The translations under genes were made by a program, and so were the position numbers. A stretch of 64,000 nucleotides of DNA, taken from contig CAIIXF020000009.1 in the NCBI GenBank assembly GCA_903813345.2, forward strand, positions 3,968,001 to 4,032,000, in the 5' to 3' direction. The stretch comes from Owenia fusiformis (Eukaryota; Annelida; Polychaeta; Sabellida; Oweniidae). Positions 1 through 10,489 of this stretch are shown one piece after another (position 1 is the first letter of the stretch; each line of letters opens with the position of its first letter). Below the pieces are notes generated by a model. That model had not been told where the DNA came from and did not search any database. It saw only the letters and a program-made list of their open reading frames with translations.

Positions 1-1062
1 ATCGTATTTCAAATCGTTTGAGCATGACGTCACGATTCCTGTTGTATGAATTTTTTTGAAGGGATATTTTTGCAAGACCACATCTCTCCTAATATGGTAG
101 CTAGCAATAAACATATATACTTTCGATGCCAAGAAAAACATGAACAAATGGTTTGATATAGTCAATTTTATTCACCTAAAAATTCCAGTATGCTGCCTCA
201 TATCAAGATTTCATACAGGAAGTGATGTCATCGACTCTCAAATTTGAAAACGGGAAATGGTAATTAGCAGTCAAGGTATGTGTGAATAAAGTTTCTGACA
301 AAAAGGTTGTAACATGGTCGTCCTGATTTTTGAACGTGCATTTTTGGGACATGAAGGCATGCATTTAGTGTGATACTTATGATGAATGATTTTTCACTGA
401 CAGTTTTCTTTGAAGACTTGTGTTCTTGAGCTGTTGCAAACATGGACTGACCACCTGCGTGTATATTGTTATCAACATGAATATTCAATAAGTTTTCTAT
501 TCTATAAAGTCATTTAGACTGGGCTTATGATTACAATTGCGTCTGGATTTTTAAAGTTGATCAAATAATGATTTTAATATGTTGAATCAGATGATGTTAC
601 AATCATTTTATCAAGTGCATTTTGACAAAAAAGTATGCAGTTTTAGGCAGTTTAGTGTGAGTTTGCTTAAATCATTGGGTCTGAGGTAAGGTTCCTGATA
701 AATCATCGGTATGATATGATACTTCACCTGCCGGTACATCTTATTATCAAGGGTCGGTCAGGTATCATGGTCATACCACATTTGCATTTGATTTGGATAT
801 CGTGATAAAAAGATGTAACTAAATAAACTGTATAATGTAAAAAAACGAAGCACATCTACAATTCTAAATTAAAACAATTATCTCGACTCTGTAATACAAC
901 AGAAATTAATAAGCTGTTGAGGTCATTTGGAAAGTGTGTGCATTTGTGGTTGATGCATTTTTGATTTATTAGCAAGTGTGTTTGTTTTGAATAAATGCAT
1001 CCGCAATGTTGAAACCATGAATTGTTTCATGTGTATCATTTCGTACTGTAGCCAAGAGGAGA
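1..1062. other. Region upstream of SIAE
   Basis: No coding exon, RNA gene or recognisable mobile element was found. The stretch is AT-rich and non-repetitive by eye. It should contain the SIAE promoter and 5' UTR, but no TATA box or other core element could be fixed with confidence. Confidence 0.5.
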
Positions 1063-4000
1063 ATGCCATTCAGGACCACGGTGCCGATTTTATTACTGGT
1101 TCTCAGCGTTGGTTATGTTGCAACAAATTTGTGTGTAAAAGATAATCTGGCAGATTTCGGAGAAAAGATAAGGACCACATTGGTCGAATGGAAGAATGAA
1201 ATTTTGGAAATTTTGGCCAACAGAGTTCAAAATTTTAAAGGTAAGCTACTTAAATCTTCGAATCACAATATGACGCCATGATCGCTGCCTTGGTGATTTC
1301 CCATAAAAAGTAACCCTAATGGCGGACTTTTGGTCACTTGGCTCATACGAAACGTTCCGCCCAGGAATGGAATGACCCAAAAAGAAGGGCTTGAGTCAAA
1401 GGAGGTAACACCTGAGACAGAGGTTTTGACGCTATTCTATATATCTAGTGAATTTTCATTTTTTACATTTGGCTAATGAGTGGATTATAAAGTCTGGTGT
1501 CTATCAGGTAAAGGCTTATACTTTTGGTCTGTAATGAAAGTTAGTAGTCATAAATAGATCGGGAAATGAATTGTTCCAACAATTCTGACGCCACATGTTA
1601 ACGTGATTAACTTTGCGTTAAATCGTTGTAGGTGAATTAGAATTTGCCAGTTATTATTATTATTATATTTATTTTCCCTCCATTATTGGAGATAATTAAT
1701 AATATTGTCTGACAAAAATATAATGAATATAAAAATATAAAAATATAAAATCTAATATAAGATTTGGATGTCGACACAAGGTACGCTGAGTTCATGGCCC
1801 ATCTTCTCCACTCAGGCGGACATCTTCCCCAAGGTCGATGCTTCCCTCGTTGAGAAGTGGGCCACATTTAAAACATCATTCTGACTTCTGTCGTACTTGT
1901 TGAAACGGTTAAAACAATAAAATATGATATCACATAAATGCATCTCGTTGCCAATTACAATACATACTTCCCTTTGCCATTGCATGAAATTTACTTCTTC
2001 CAAAAAGTACTATATACAAAATTATTACCAAGATTCAATGGTGTTGCCACGTGCTCCAAACAGAGCGAGAATTTGGGGATACGGAATTTATATACCTCTC
2101 GGGAAAACTGTCAAAATTAATGCAGCTGGCAAAAAATACACTGCTTTGATTAAAAAAGATGGTATGTACTTTATTGTCAGGTTTCAAAAGTTATTTACAA
2201 AACATGTCCTATTAAAGAGAGATACCATTATTTCGTATCAATTGGAAAATGGAAAAATGTATAGCACCAATAACAATCATATGAAAAGGGCCGCCGGTTT
2301 CGGTCCTCGAGCAAGTTATCTAAAAATGAAAAAGCTAAAGAGGACAATCCGTTTAAAAATAGTTAAAATATAGTGTTTACGCATGATTGGCGCGAGCTAC
2401 TTCTTTTGCATAAAGTTAGTTCTTCATCTGTTCGTGGCTTTGTAGACACATGGGAAGTGGTACTTGATGCGATTACCTCGAAAGGTCCATATACGATCAC
2501 AGTGTCATATTCTGAGAATCAGATTAAGCTGAGAGACGTATTGTTTGGAGACATATGGTTATGTTCCGGCCAAAGTAACATGGGATATGAATTAGGACGA
2601 GTATGTATTTTAAATACAATAGAAAGCTTTCGATTTAAAGTTGTTTGGAATACGTATACGCAAACTTGTAATTGTACTCTGAGGGGGGGGGGGGGCTCTG
2701 GAAACGATGATAGGGTGCTTTCATTGATGGGATATTCACAAATCAATTCCCTCGATTATTATTATTATTATTATATTTATTTCGCCTCCATTTTTGGAGA
2801 TAATAATAATTGATTATTACAATACATATAAAAGACACATACAAAAATAAAAACAATTAAAATGTTTATTTACAACCAATCCCTGATGTTGACGGACGTC
2901 AGGCTACCGCGTTGACGCCGTCAAGTTACTACTATCTGTTACATACAATAAGAAAAACAAGTTCTCCACCTAATATTTGCTGTTGACGGACGCCAGGCTA
3001 CCGCGTTGACGCCGTCAGTTAACCTACACTTTACCTATTACCCTTTAGCTACAATAAGATATTGTCCACCTACACGACGGCAGATTTCGCAGCCCCAGCT
3101 GGCCATTTCAATTTATGCTTTTGACGCACGGAGTAATTGATAGATAGCGCTGTTTTTATAAAATCGATAATCACGTGATAATAAACTGAACCAATTCGAG
3201 GAAAACTACGTCACAAATACATAGGCGAAATGTACATGCAAATCTTTAAATCTGTACTGTACAGCCGAAAATACATTTTAATCCAGTCCAGCTGTCCAGC
3301 GATCGGAAAACGGGGAAACTTTTTCTAATGAAATTTACTTTCCTATTTTCTTTGAGAAACCTCCCCTCTCCAGTGGTGTTTACGACATTTAAAAGTTAAA
3401 GTTGCACTATAAGTTTGGCTGAAAGTTCTCTACTATCTCAAATATGTACGCGGAAATTCTACTACAAAAGCTAGAGGAGAAAATCTAACAAAATATTGAA
3501 AATCAAGTTTCGGCTTATTGTTTCTTCTTTTCTTATTGAATGAATGGACTTGTTTTGAACAAGTCCATTCAAAACATATTAGAGAAACCTAAAATTGTTT
3601 ACATCAATGGCACGCAGATGAGTATCCCTTAAGAAGACAAACAAGAATCTGTAGGTTGAAACATGGACGTATATCATCTGGATATACGTCCATGGTTGAA
3701 ATAATAGCTGAGAGTATAAGAAATATATGTATTTTAGATTCCGAATTCCACAAATGAACTTGAAGACTCAAAGAATTTCCCAGATATTCGCATGCTACTA
3801 ATCCCAAAGAAACGTAAGGTTGAACCACAAAATGACTTTGACGAACTCATACCAATGTGGGAGACAGCAAGGAATACACGTATGTGCACACGCGGTATTA
3901 ACTTCGACCGTTAATTTGAATTTTTGACCTACCAGATGCTTGAAAATCAAGGATCGCGAGTCTCATACTGCACCGTTTTTCTTCAAACTTATACCATTAA

Positions 4001-7000
4001 AAGCAAAACAAAATTGCCTTTCTGTCGGTGCATCACTTTATTGTAAAGAGTCCCTCGTTCTAGCAGCGTTTTGGTCCCCAGCTGTTAAAAGGCCTTCTTA
4101 CAGCTGGGGACCAAAATGCCGCTGGAAGTAGGGACTCTTTTTAAGAGAATAATGTACCAACAGAAAGGAATTTTTGTTATGCTTTGAATGGAACAAGTTT
4201 GAAGAAAAACGGTGCATTATGAGACTCGTAATCCTTGATTTTCAAACATCCGGTAGGTCCGAAATTCAAATTAACGGTCGAAGTTAGTACCGCGTGGTGC
4301 AGGGGCGCGCGTTTTCCTATATCAATAACCCAGATGCGAGTAGAAATAAGGCCATAAGAAGTAGATTCTTTGTTTTGCGTCCTAGCAAATTCCAAATCAT
4401 GCAAGGGTACAAGGAAAACAAACACAAACCCAAGAAAAAACACAAACTTGTTTGCTGAGGAATGTATACATTTTATGGGCATAAAAAGGGATGACAAACC
4501 AATTTGCAGTTATTACAAACACATATCTATACAATTTATAAGATATATTTAAACATAGGTATTATTCAAGGGTAAAAAATAAGAAAATACACAATGTATG
4601 CCAAAGTAATCAACAATGCTGTCAATTTTGACGCACGCCAAATTATCCACTATTTCGTCTGATTCTTATTGAACAAGATGCGATTGTACTTTCAGACCCT
4701 TGTGATTGCTATTTGAATGTGTTTGTTTTTTCTGATTTACTCCAAATCGTGCAAGCAAGGGGACGCAAAACAAAGAATTTACTTCTTATGGCCTAATCTT
4801 GATTTACGTCATTAAAAATTCAAAATTCAGTCAAAGTAATATCATATTTGAAATCTACATGTAAAATTACATCTAGAAATGTGGTTTTAAAAAGTGTTTA
4901 TCAACTTTGAAAAAACAATTTTCTTTGAAAATGTGACTTCTAGCTCGGGGAGATTCCCCATAGACCCCATGCTATAAAATCACAAAAAATGAAATATCTT
5001 TGCTTTTAGTGGACAGATAATATTTTGCTTTACTGGACATATTTTCATTAGTATAAGTATCAGACACATAAGGGTTATATGAAAATCGAGCCACTTAAAT
5101 TGATAATATTCAAGTTTAAGGGAACTTTCTTATATACCTGCCATGTTAATTGACCCGAATCAGCCACCTGGTGGTGAAACTGGTAACTACCTACTCGCAT
5201 TTGGGTAATTAGAATTGCGTATTTGATTCAGCACGTTCGTTATCTGAGAAAAAATGTAAACCCATATAACTTGTTCGAGCATCTTGCTCTATGATTTTAG
5301 AGTTACAAGATGATTTTCACTAAGACTCCATATAGGTCTACTTCAAACCCGAATTTCTACGACAACTTAGTTAAATTCGATTAAAACGAAAAATATTCAC
5401 ATCAATACTTCGAAAGGCATTTCGAAAGGCAATGTAACATTCTAATTTGATTATATTTGTATAGAGAAATTATCTTCGTTTTCTGCGGTTTGCTGGTTAT
5501 TTGGAAAAGAAATAAACAAGAAAGAAAATGTTCCTGTCGGATTAATAGATAGTGATTGGGGAGGATCACCTATCGAATCATGGATGTCTGCAGACTTACT
5601 CAAGAAATCAAATTGTAGGATTTCCAACAGGTAATTCCTATCGAGACTCACGCGAGACTCAATTAATTTAGTCATGTAATAGACCTTTCATATGTATCCT
5701 GCCACCTTTTTGTAGATGAATGAATCTAGGATATACGGGTGTATTGGCTAGATTGAGTATGCCATTGGTTGTTGGCAGAAGTCTGTCCAAGCAAAAATAG
5801 GATTTACTTATCTCTAAGAACAACAAATGACATCTAGGCAATATATCATACAGGGTGTTCCAAAAGTAACAGGACTGGTGCTGGCATTTTGTTAAATATG
5901 CACCAATCGTCTTTAAAATTTTACATAATGTACTTTTATGTATCGTTACTAAAATTAGAAATTTTCGACAAAAAATATGTAACTCAGGTAGAGTTATTGT
6001 TGCTATGGTAACATGACATCACAATACCCGGGGCAACATTCACAGAAAGTTACATTAAGACAGAAAGATACATTAACCATTTTGTACATCCCATATCAAA
6101 GTTAAAATGCAAAAACTGGTGGGCATTACATTTGTTTTACATAATTTGATATTCCTATGTATCCTATGTACTTTGAAAAATAGGCTCCTCTTTGGTCAGT
6201 AGAAGAGTAGCACTCTGTTTCCATGACTCAAACGCATGAGTGAACCCATTTGAGGACATGTCACGCATGGTCGATTGAACAACTTGGAGAAGCTCAATCT
6301 CATTTTTAAAGATCTTACAGCACTGATTAGCATTCCCTTCTCCATGTAAGTAAAAATTGGATGTTGCATGATCAGAAGAGTATGGTGCATGGTTTTAGAA
6401 CTCAAGACCTAACTCCTCTACAGCTACATGGTCTTTAATGGTGACCTGCGGGCAGGCGCTTTATCAAGGTGGATGACTGGCTTCAAATTGGTTATTTTCA
6501 AAAACTCAACCATGAATTGTTCAGACTGTAATTCATAGTGATATTCCAAGAAATTGAATAAATATTATTATTATGAAATTATACTTGAATTTGAGTTTTA
6601 TAGCAACACCTTTACAACAAAGACACTAATAAAATAAACAAGAAATGTTGTATTATAATAGGTGTATTAGATACTTTCTTTAGTAATACAAAAATGTTAG
6701 ATATCACATTTTCAGAAAAAAGTTGCCCCGGGTATTGTGATGTCATGTTGCTATAGTAACCATAACTCTACCCGCATTTCATCATTTTTTCTGAAACTAT
6801 ACAATTTTAGTTGCAATACTTCAAAGTACAATTTGTGAAAATTTGAAGACACTCGGTGCAAAATTGACAAAATGCCAGCACCAGTCCTGTTACTTTTGGA
6901 ACACCCTGTAGGTTCTTTGATGTGTCAAAAGGTGGCATGATTTACCGGAAATGTCTTTTGAATCCCGAAAATAATATCATTAAACTCTTGAATTTGTTAT

Positions 7001-8801
7001 CAGTTAAATGGGTGCTTTGAGATATATATTTTCGTTTCAAAAGTGCTGCACCAAAAGGCGAACTGTGGAATGCTATGATCCATCCCTTGCTTCCGTTGGG
7101 TATATATGGTGTAATCTGGTACCAAGGTAACATAATAGTAACTGCCCTACTGTTAAACACGTGAAATGTAAATGGTGTATACAGGGTGAGACAAAAAATT
7201 CATTTTGCTGTAACAAATTTAAAATAAAGCATCGAATACAACCATGTACGTATGAGATTAAATGAGACTACGCGTAGGGTAATAACCATTTCCACCTTAC
7301 TTAAAATCTATATCACTATACCTTTAAAATGCCACTTGTTCACAGGTGAATCAAATGCATGGAATCCTTCTCCATATTCCTGTTTATTCCCCGAAATGAT
7401 TAAAGACTGGAGGAAGAGGTTCAATGAAAGAGGAGGAAGTGCTCTGGATTTTCCATTTGGATTTGTTCAAGTATGCGTAATTTTGTAATTCCCTGTGTTT
7501 TCATTGGGTTACAGAGCGAGAGTAAATCATATCCTGATAAAATCTGACTTTTTAGCGAATGTAATTTTGGATCGTGCATCCATGTGATATTTAATATCAA
7601 AATTAACAAAAATATACTTAAATTCTATAAAAGTAAGGGTTATGTTGTATTTGTCAGCTTGCCGCTTGGGACGATAATCTGAGTAAAAATAATAACTGGC
7701 ATACAAATTTCCCGCATATTCGCTGGGCCCAAACAGCTAGAATAGGATATGTACCGAATGACGTCATGCCAAAGACATTCATGGCAGTCGCGATGGATAC
7801 CCCTGACTTCGGCCATAATGGGTAATTGTATTTTGATCTACATGTTCACCTGTCCGAATACATCATGAGAGTCATGAAGTTTGATGTCTTTAACTTTACA
7901 CTGGGGAAGAAAACATCAGTTGGCGATGTTCCCGTTCGTTTGTGCTCATACGATTAATAAATGAATCGGACTTCCATCCGAAACAAATCGAGTTCCCATT
8001 CTTTCATGTATTTCCCAGTGCCTTAACAATGTCAACTGCCAATTTTGATTCTCGGCTTTCCCCCCAAATTATTATTTCACATTTGCATTAAAGCATTCAC
8101 CCACGTTTTAAACGACCCGTTGCTGAGCGTCTTGTATATGGAGCCCTTCACGTTGCTTATGGTAGACACAATGTAAAACACCAAGGACCGTTCCCGACCA
8201 AATATTTAAGACGGGGTAATCGAAAAATACAAATAACATTCGACGAAGGAGATACACCTCTTAAGTTTGGAACAACGGGGTTATTTGAGGTAAAAACAAT
8301 GCAAAACAATAAGTCAATTGAGTTCTTTTTGAGACCAAGGTAGCATTCGCGAATTCATCTGACGGCTGAGGGATAAACTCACTTAAATATGAATAGTGCC
8401 TGCCATATTCCATTCATATTTAGATGAGCTGGCCATGAAAACTATGTCAAACCGTCAACCGGCGGTTGAATGCTACCTTAAATTATCCTGTTCTATAGGT
8501 GTCGTAACAAGCATAATCATCAAAAGAATGTACATTGTATAAGTAGTAATATGTTCAATTAAAGGTATGCTGTTCCCTTGACAAACTAAGAATGTGTTCA
8601 GACAATGATAACAGGTGGATCAAGGCAAAGCTTAAAACTACCCAACCATCGGGAGTTATAATCTCACATTTGTGCAGCAAAAAAGTATTTGGAGTTCGTT
8701 ACGCCTGGCAGGAGTCGCCCTGTGGCTATAAGGACTGCGCCGTATATAGCGTTGAGAATAACCTGCCCGCTCCACCGTTTGTATACCATGGGAAGATTTA
8801 A
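1063..8801 (+). CDS. SIAE: Sialate O-acetylesterase, 10 exons, complete (534 aa)
   Basis: The enzyme removes O-acetyl groups, notably at the 9 position, from sialic acids; family members are lysosomal or secreted. Coding exons are 1063-1240, 2033-2161, 2416-2600, 3738-3879, 5465-5630, 7044-7126, 7346-7470, 7658-7821, 8094-8289 and 8565-8801. Every intron is GT-AG and phases agree throughout (1,1,0,1,2,1,0,2,0). The product is 534 aa, close to the roughly 520 aa of vertebrate SIAE. Residues 1-21 form a signal peptide with core PILLLVLSV. The SGNH-type nucleophile is in WLCSGQSNM (Ser156, codon 2574-2576). Other family blocks are VCWLFGKE, WNAMIHPLLP, VIWYQGESN, FPFGFVQ, FMAVAMD, IHPR (likely catalytic His393) and LPAPPF near the C-terminus. 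Residues about 22-59, between signal peptide and catalytic domain, are charged and not familiar. The exon 1-2 junction is the least certain. Introns 4, 5 and 9 contain mobile elements. The domain assignment is very secure; transcription is not shown. Confidence 0.94.
1640..1700. repeat. Dispersed repeat, copy 1 (ATT tract plus small hairpin)
   Basis: An ATT trinucleotide tract is followed by TATTTATTTTCCCTCC and a small hairpin, CTCCA-TTAT-TGGAG, then AT-rich sequence. It closely matches 2755-2812 in SIAE intron 3. This is probably the end of a dispersed element; the class is not identified. Confidence 0.5.
2755..2870. repeat. Dispersed repeat, copy 2 (ATT tract plus small hairpin)
   Basis: This is a second copy of the repeat at 1640-1700: an ATT tract, TATTTATTTCGCCTCC and hairpin CTCCA-TTTT-TGGAG. 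It lies in SIAE intron 3 directly upstream of the 94-bp direct repeat pair, which may belong to the same element. Confidence 0.5.
2888..3021. repeat. Two-copy direct repeat with internal inverted motif
   Basis: A 40-bp GC-rich unit at 2888-2927 recurs at 2982-3021, 94 bp away, with one clear mismatch (ACGTC versus ACGCC). Each unit starts with TTGACGG and ends with CCGTCA, so the unit itself is an imperfect inverted repeat. It is in SIAE intron 3 and its origin is unknown. Confidence 0.7.
3539..3570. repeat. Perfect short hairpin
   Basis: TGAATGGACTTGTT and its exact reverse complement are separated by 3-4 bases, a 14-bp stem in SIAE intron 3, about 170 bp before exon 4. No function is known. 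Confidence 0.7.
3664..3695. repeat. Second short hairpin
   Basis: CATGGACGTATATC is followed by four bases and its near-exact reverse complement, a stem of about 14 bp. It lies about 45 bp before SIAE exon 4, where it could influence access to the acceptor. That effect is inference only. Confidence 0.65.
3885..4301. mobile_element. Fold-back (inverted-repeat) element in SIAE intron 4
   Basis: Nearly the whole 417-bp segment is an imperfect palindrome centred near 4097. The left end TGCACACGCGG pairs with CCGCGTGGTGCA at the right end, and matching continues through TTCGACCGTTAATTTGAA, the GAGTCTCATA block and the central CCCCAGCTG region. No coding capacity is seen. The left end starts five bases after the splice donor at 3880. 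No clear target-site duplication was found. Confidence 0.75.
4346..4797. repeat. Second inverted-repeat block in SIAE intron 4
   Basis: Arms at about 4346-4410 and 4735-4797 are reverse complements, sharing AAGGCCATAAGAAGTA and TTCTTTGTTTTGCGTCC. The roughly 325 bp between them is AT-rich and shows nothing recognisable. It is probably a separate MITE or fold-back element next to 3885-4301. Confidence 0.6.
5851..6908. mobile_element. Mariner/Tc1-like element with long terminal inverted repeats
   Basis: The 1058-bp element is flanked by TA on both sides. Both ends begin CAGGGTGTTCCAAAAGTAAC and match perfectly for about 42 bp. Weaker matching extends to roughly 190 bp, including the shared ATGACATCACAATACCCGGGG block. 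The interior carries a decayed transposase (separate entry). Position: SIAE intron 5, between exons 5465-5630 and 7044-7126. Confidence 0.85.
6180..6545 (-). pseudogene. Degraded mariner-type transposase C-terminal region
   Basis: The minus strand inside the TIR element reads blocks resembling a mariner DDE transposase. VIHLDKAPAR sits where HxDNAPAH is usual. EELGLEF follows, then an in-frame stop, then HAPYSSDHATSNFYL, which corresponds to HPPYSPDLAPSDYHLF. At least one frameshift and one stop interrupt it, and the third acidic residue position reads N. Only the C-terminal half is visible, so the copy is inactive. Confidence 0.65.
8337..8479. mobile_element. MITE in SIAE intron 9
   Basis: The ends AAGGTAGCATTC and GAATGCTACCTT are perfect 12-bp inverted repeats, with weaker matching inwards around CTGACGG and CCGTCA. 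It is 143 bp with no coding capacity. The target duplication is unclear, so the superfamily is not assigned. Confidence 0.65.
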
Positions 8802-8842
8802 TTTCAACTTCGTATATGCAGTTTGATTATTCTTGCATTATT

Positions 8843-8848
8843 AATAAA
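8843..8848 (+). promoter_or_regulatory. SIAE polyadenylation signal
   Basis: AATAAA lies 42 bases after the SIAE stop codon in AT-rich sequence. It implies a very short 3' UTR. Confidence 0.6.
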
Positions 8849-10230
8849 TGTATAATTGAAACACTTACTCTATTGTCCTCTCGATTCATCAACGATACAA
8901 ATGTACATACAACGCACACCATCCTGCGTACGCAGGCCTCCAAAATCCAGAATACCTTCTTTGTTTTTACCCCCAGCCCCTATTGGAAGTAGGCTCAATG
9001 AATATACTTAGCAGCGGCAAGTAGACAGCACGCCCGACATACAGCCACCATGGAACCTTTCTACGGTTTGGCAAAGGTTTGTTAACTTCTAGTAACCGTA
9101 ATAATGAAAAATTATAACTACTCGAGTTATAATTTATACGGCAACACTTGGAGTGCCTGTAAAAATGGATACGGAGGCCGTAGATTTCCACGGTCGCCGT
9201 ACATGCCGTAGGGCAAATGTGACTGAGGCTAAATACATACATCGTTTCAATACATTCGCCTATGAGTAACTCGTTCAAAGATTCTACTATTTTTTGTCCC
9301 TTTGGGATGAATTACCCTTTGATGACCGGTGTGAAAGAAATGATGGTCCCCCAGGGATTATGGTCCCCCTTTTTAACGGCCCTTACTGGCTCTGATTGCG
9401 TATAAGATAATGAGGGAAAGAGTTGTATTTAGGTCACCATATAAATCAATGGAGAGTAGGACCATAATTTGATAGGACCTCCTACCCTTTTATACCGGAA
9501 AGGCCAACCAATCTCAAGATTTAAAACATTAGTACGGGGTAATAGGAGCCCATATGACAACACTTTTTAACTGGTCAGTGACCCAACTTGCATACGTGGA
9601 GCTGTATTTACAACAGACAACCAATCATTTTAAAGTACTATAGCATAAAGTTAATTTCTATTATTTCGGGAAAGTAGACTCAATATTATAAATTGGTAAA
9701 GGTTTTAAGAAGTTCATAGTCATTATATTTTTCATGGTTTGGATATTTTAAATCAATATTATTCATACACTTTTGTTAGCAAATAATAAATTTGATTTAC
9801 AAATGTGACCAAGCATAAGACATTATTTATAAGATTTGAGCCATATCTAAGGGCGATAGAAATCATTTTTATATAAAGATGGCATGGTAATCAATTTGTG
9901 TTTATCCATGAAAAAGATAATACTGGATTCTGTTGGTGCTGCCCTCTTTATATCGGCCCAGAACCTATGATTTGAACCAAATTTGTCAACTAGATTTGAA
10001 TTATTATTGCCCCAAAAGACGAACTAACAGGGGAACAGATGGACAAACTCATGACCTGCTTCACAATAGCCCTACATACTTTGGTGAGATAATTAGAATT
10101 TGTGGTAGGTATACATGATTTATTAGAACAAATCATCATACAGCAAATGCAGAAATAGTAAAAATGATTGTCAAATATAGTGTGTGTAATGTAATGTACT
10201 ATTCTAGAATTACATTAAGATTAGGTGACA
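8849..10230. other. Convergent intergenic region between SIAE and KLHL
   Basis: No coding exon could be supported. Open frames at 8967-9278 (minus) and 9933-10118 (plus) have no recognisable similarity or splice context. The part around 9340-9500 holds GGACCATAA/TATGGTCC-type inverted words that may be an old element. Confidence 0.45.
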
Positions 10231-10236
10231 TTTATT
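10231..10236 (-). promoter_or_regulatory. Candidate KLHL polyadenylation signal
   Basis: AATAAA on the minus strand, 254 bases after the KLHL stop codon. A second candidate is at 10119-10124. Confidence 0.4.
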
Positions 10237-10489
10237 TAGCTACTAGTGTCTCCCCTCTTATTTTACTCCCTTGCTTTTCTGAATCTTATACAGATATATA
10301 ATTTATAACTTCTTCTATACGATTGGATGTCTCAATCATTTTTTTAGTTATATAGAATTCAGAATGATAAAGAAACGATCCCCTCTAATTCCTTAGATGA
10401 TTTGCTCCAGTGAACAGTTTGCATACAAAAATACAAGTATGAACATAGTCATAGTCACTACATATTGTGAACATGCGATGAAAAGTTCT

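Noticed and set aside
2008-2161. Alternative start of SIAE exon 2 at 2008 after ...CCAAAAAG
   Set aside because: Its phase does not match the exon 1 donor at 1240; the acceptor before 2033 does.
7180-7215. CAGGGTGAGACAAAAAATT next to a TA in SIAE intron 6
   Set aside because: It resembles a mariner terminal repeat but has no partner end within the intron.
8592-8801. Independent 69-aa ORF starting at 8592
   Set aside because: It is the in-frame C-terminal exon of SIAE, which begins at 8565 after an AG acceptor in phase 0.
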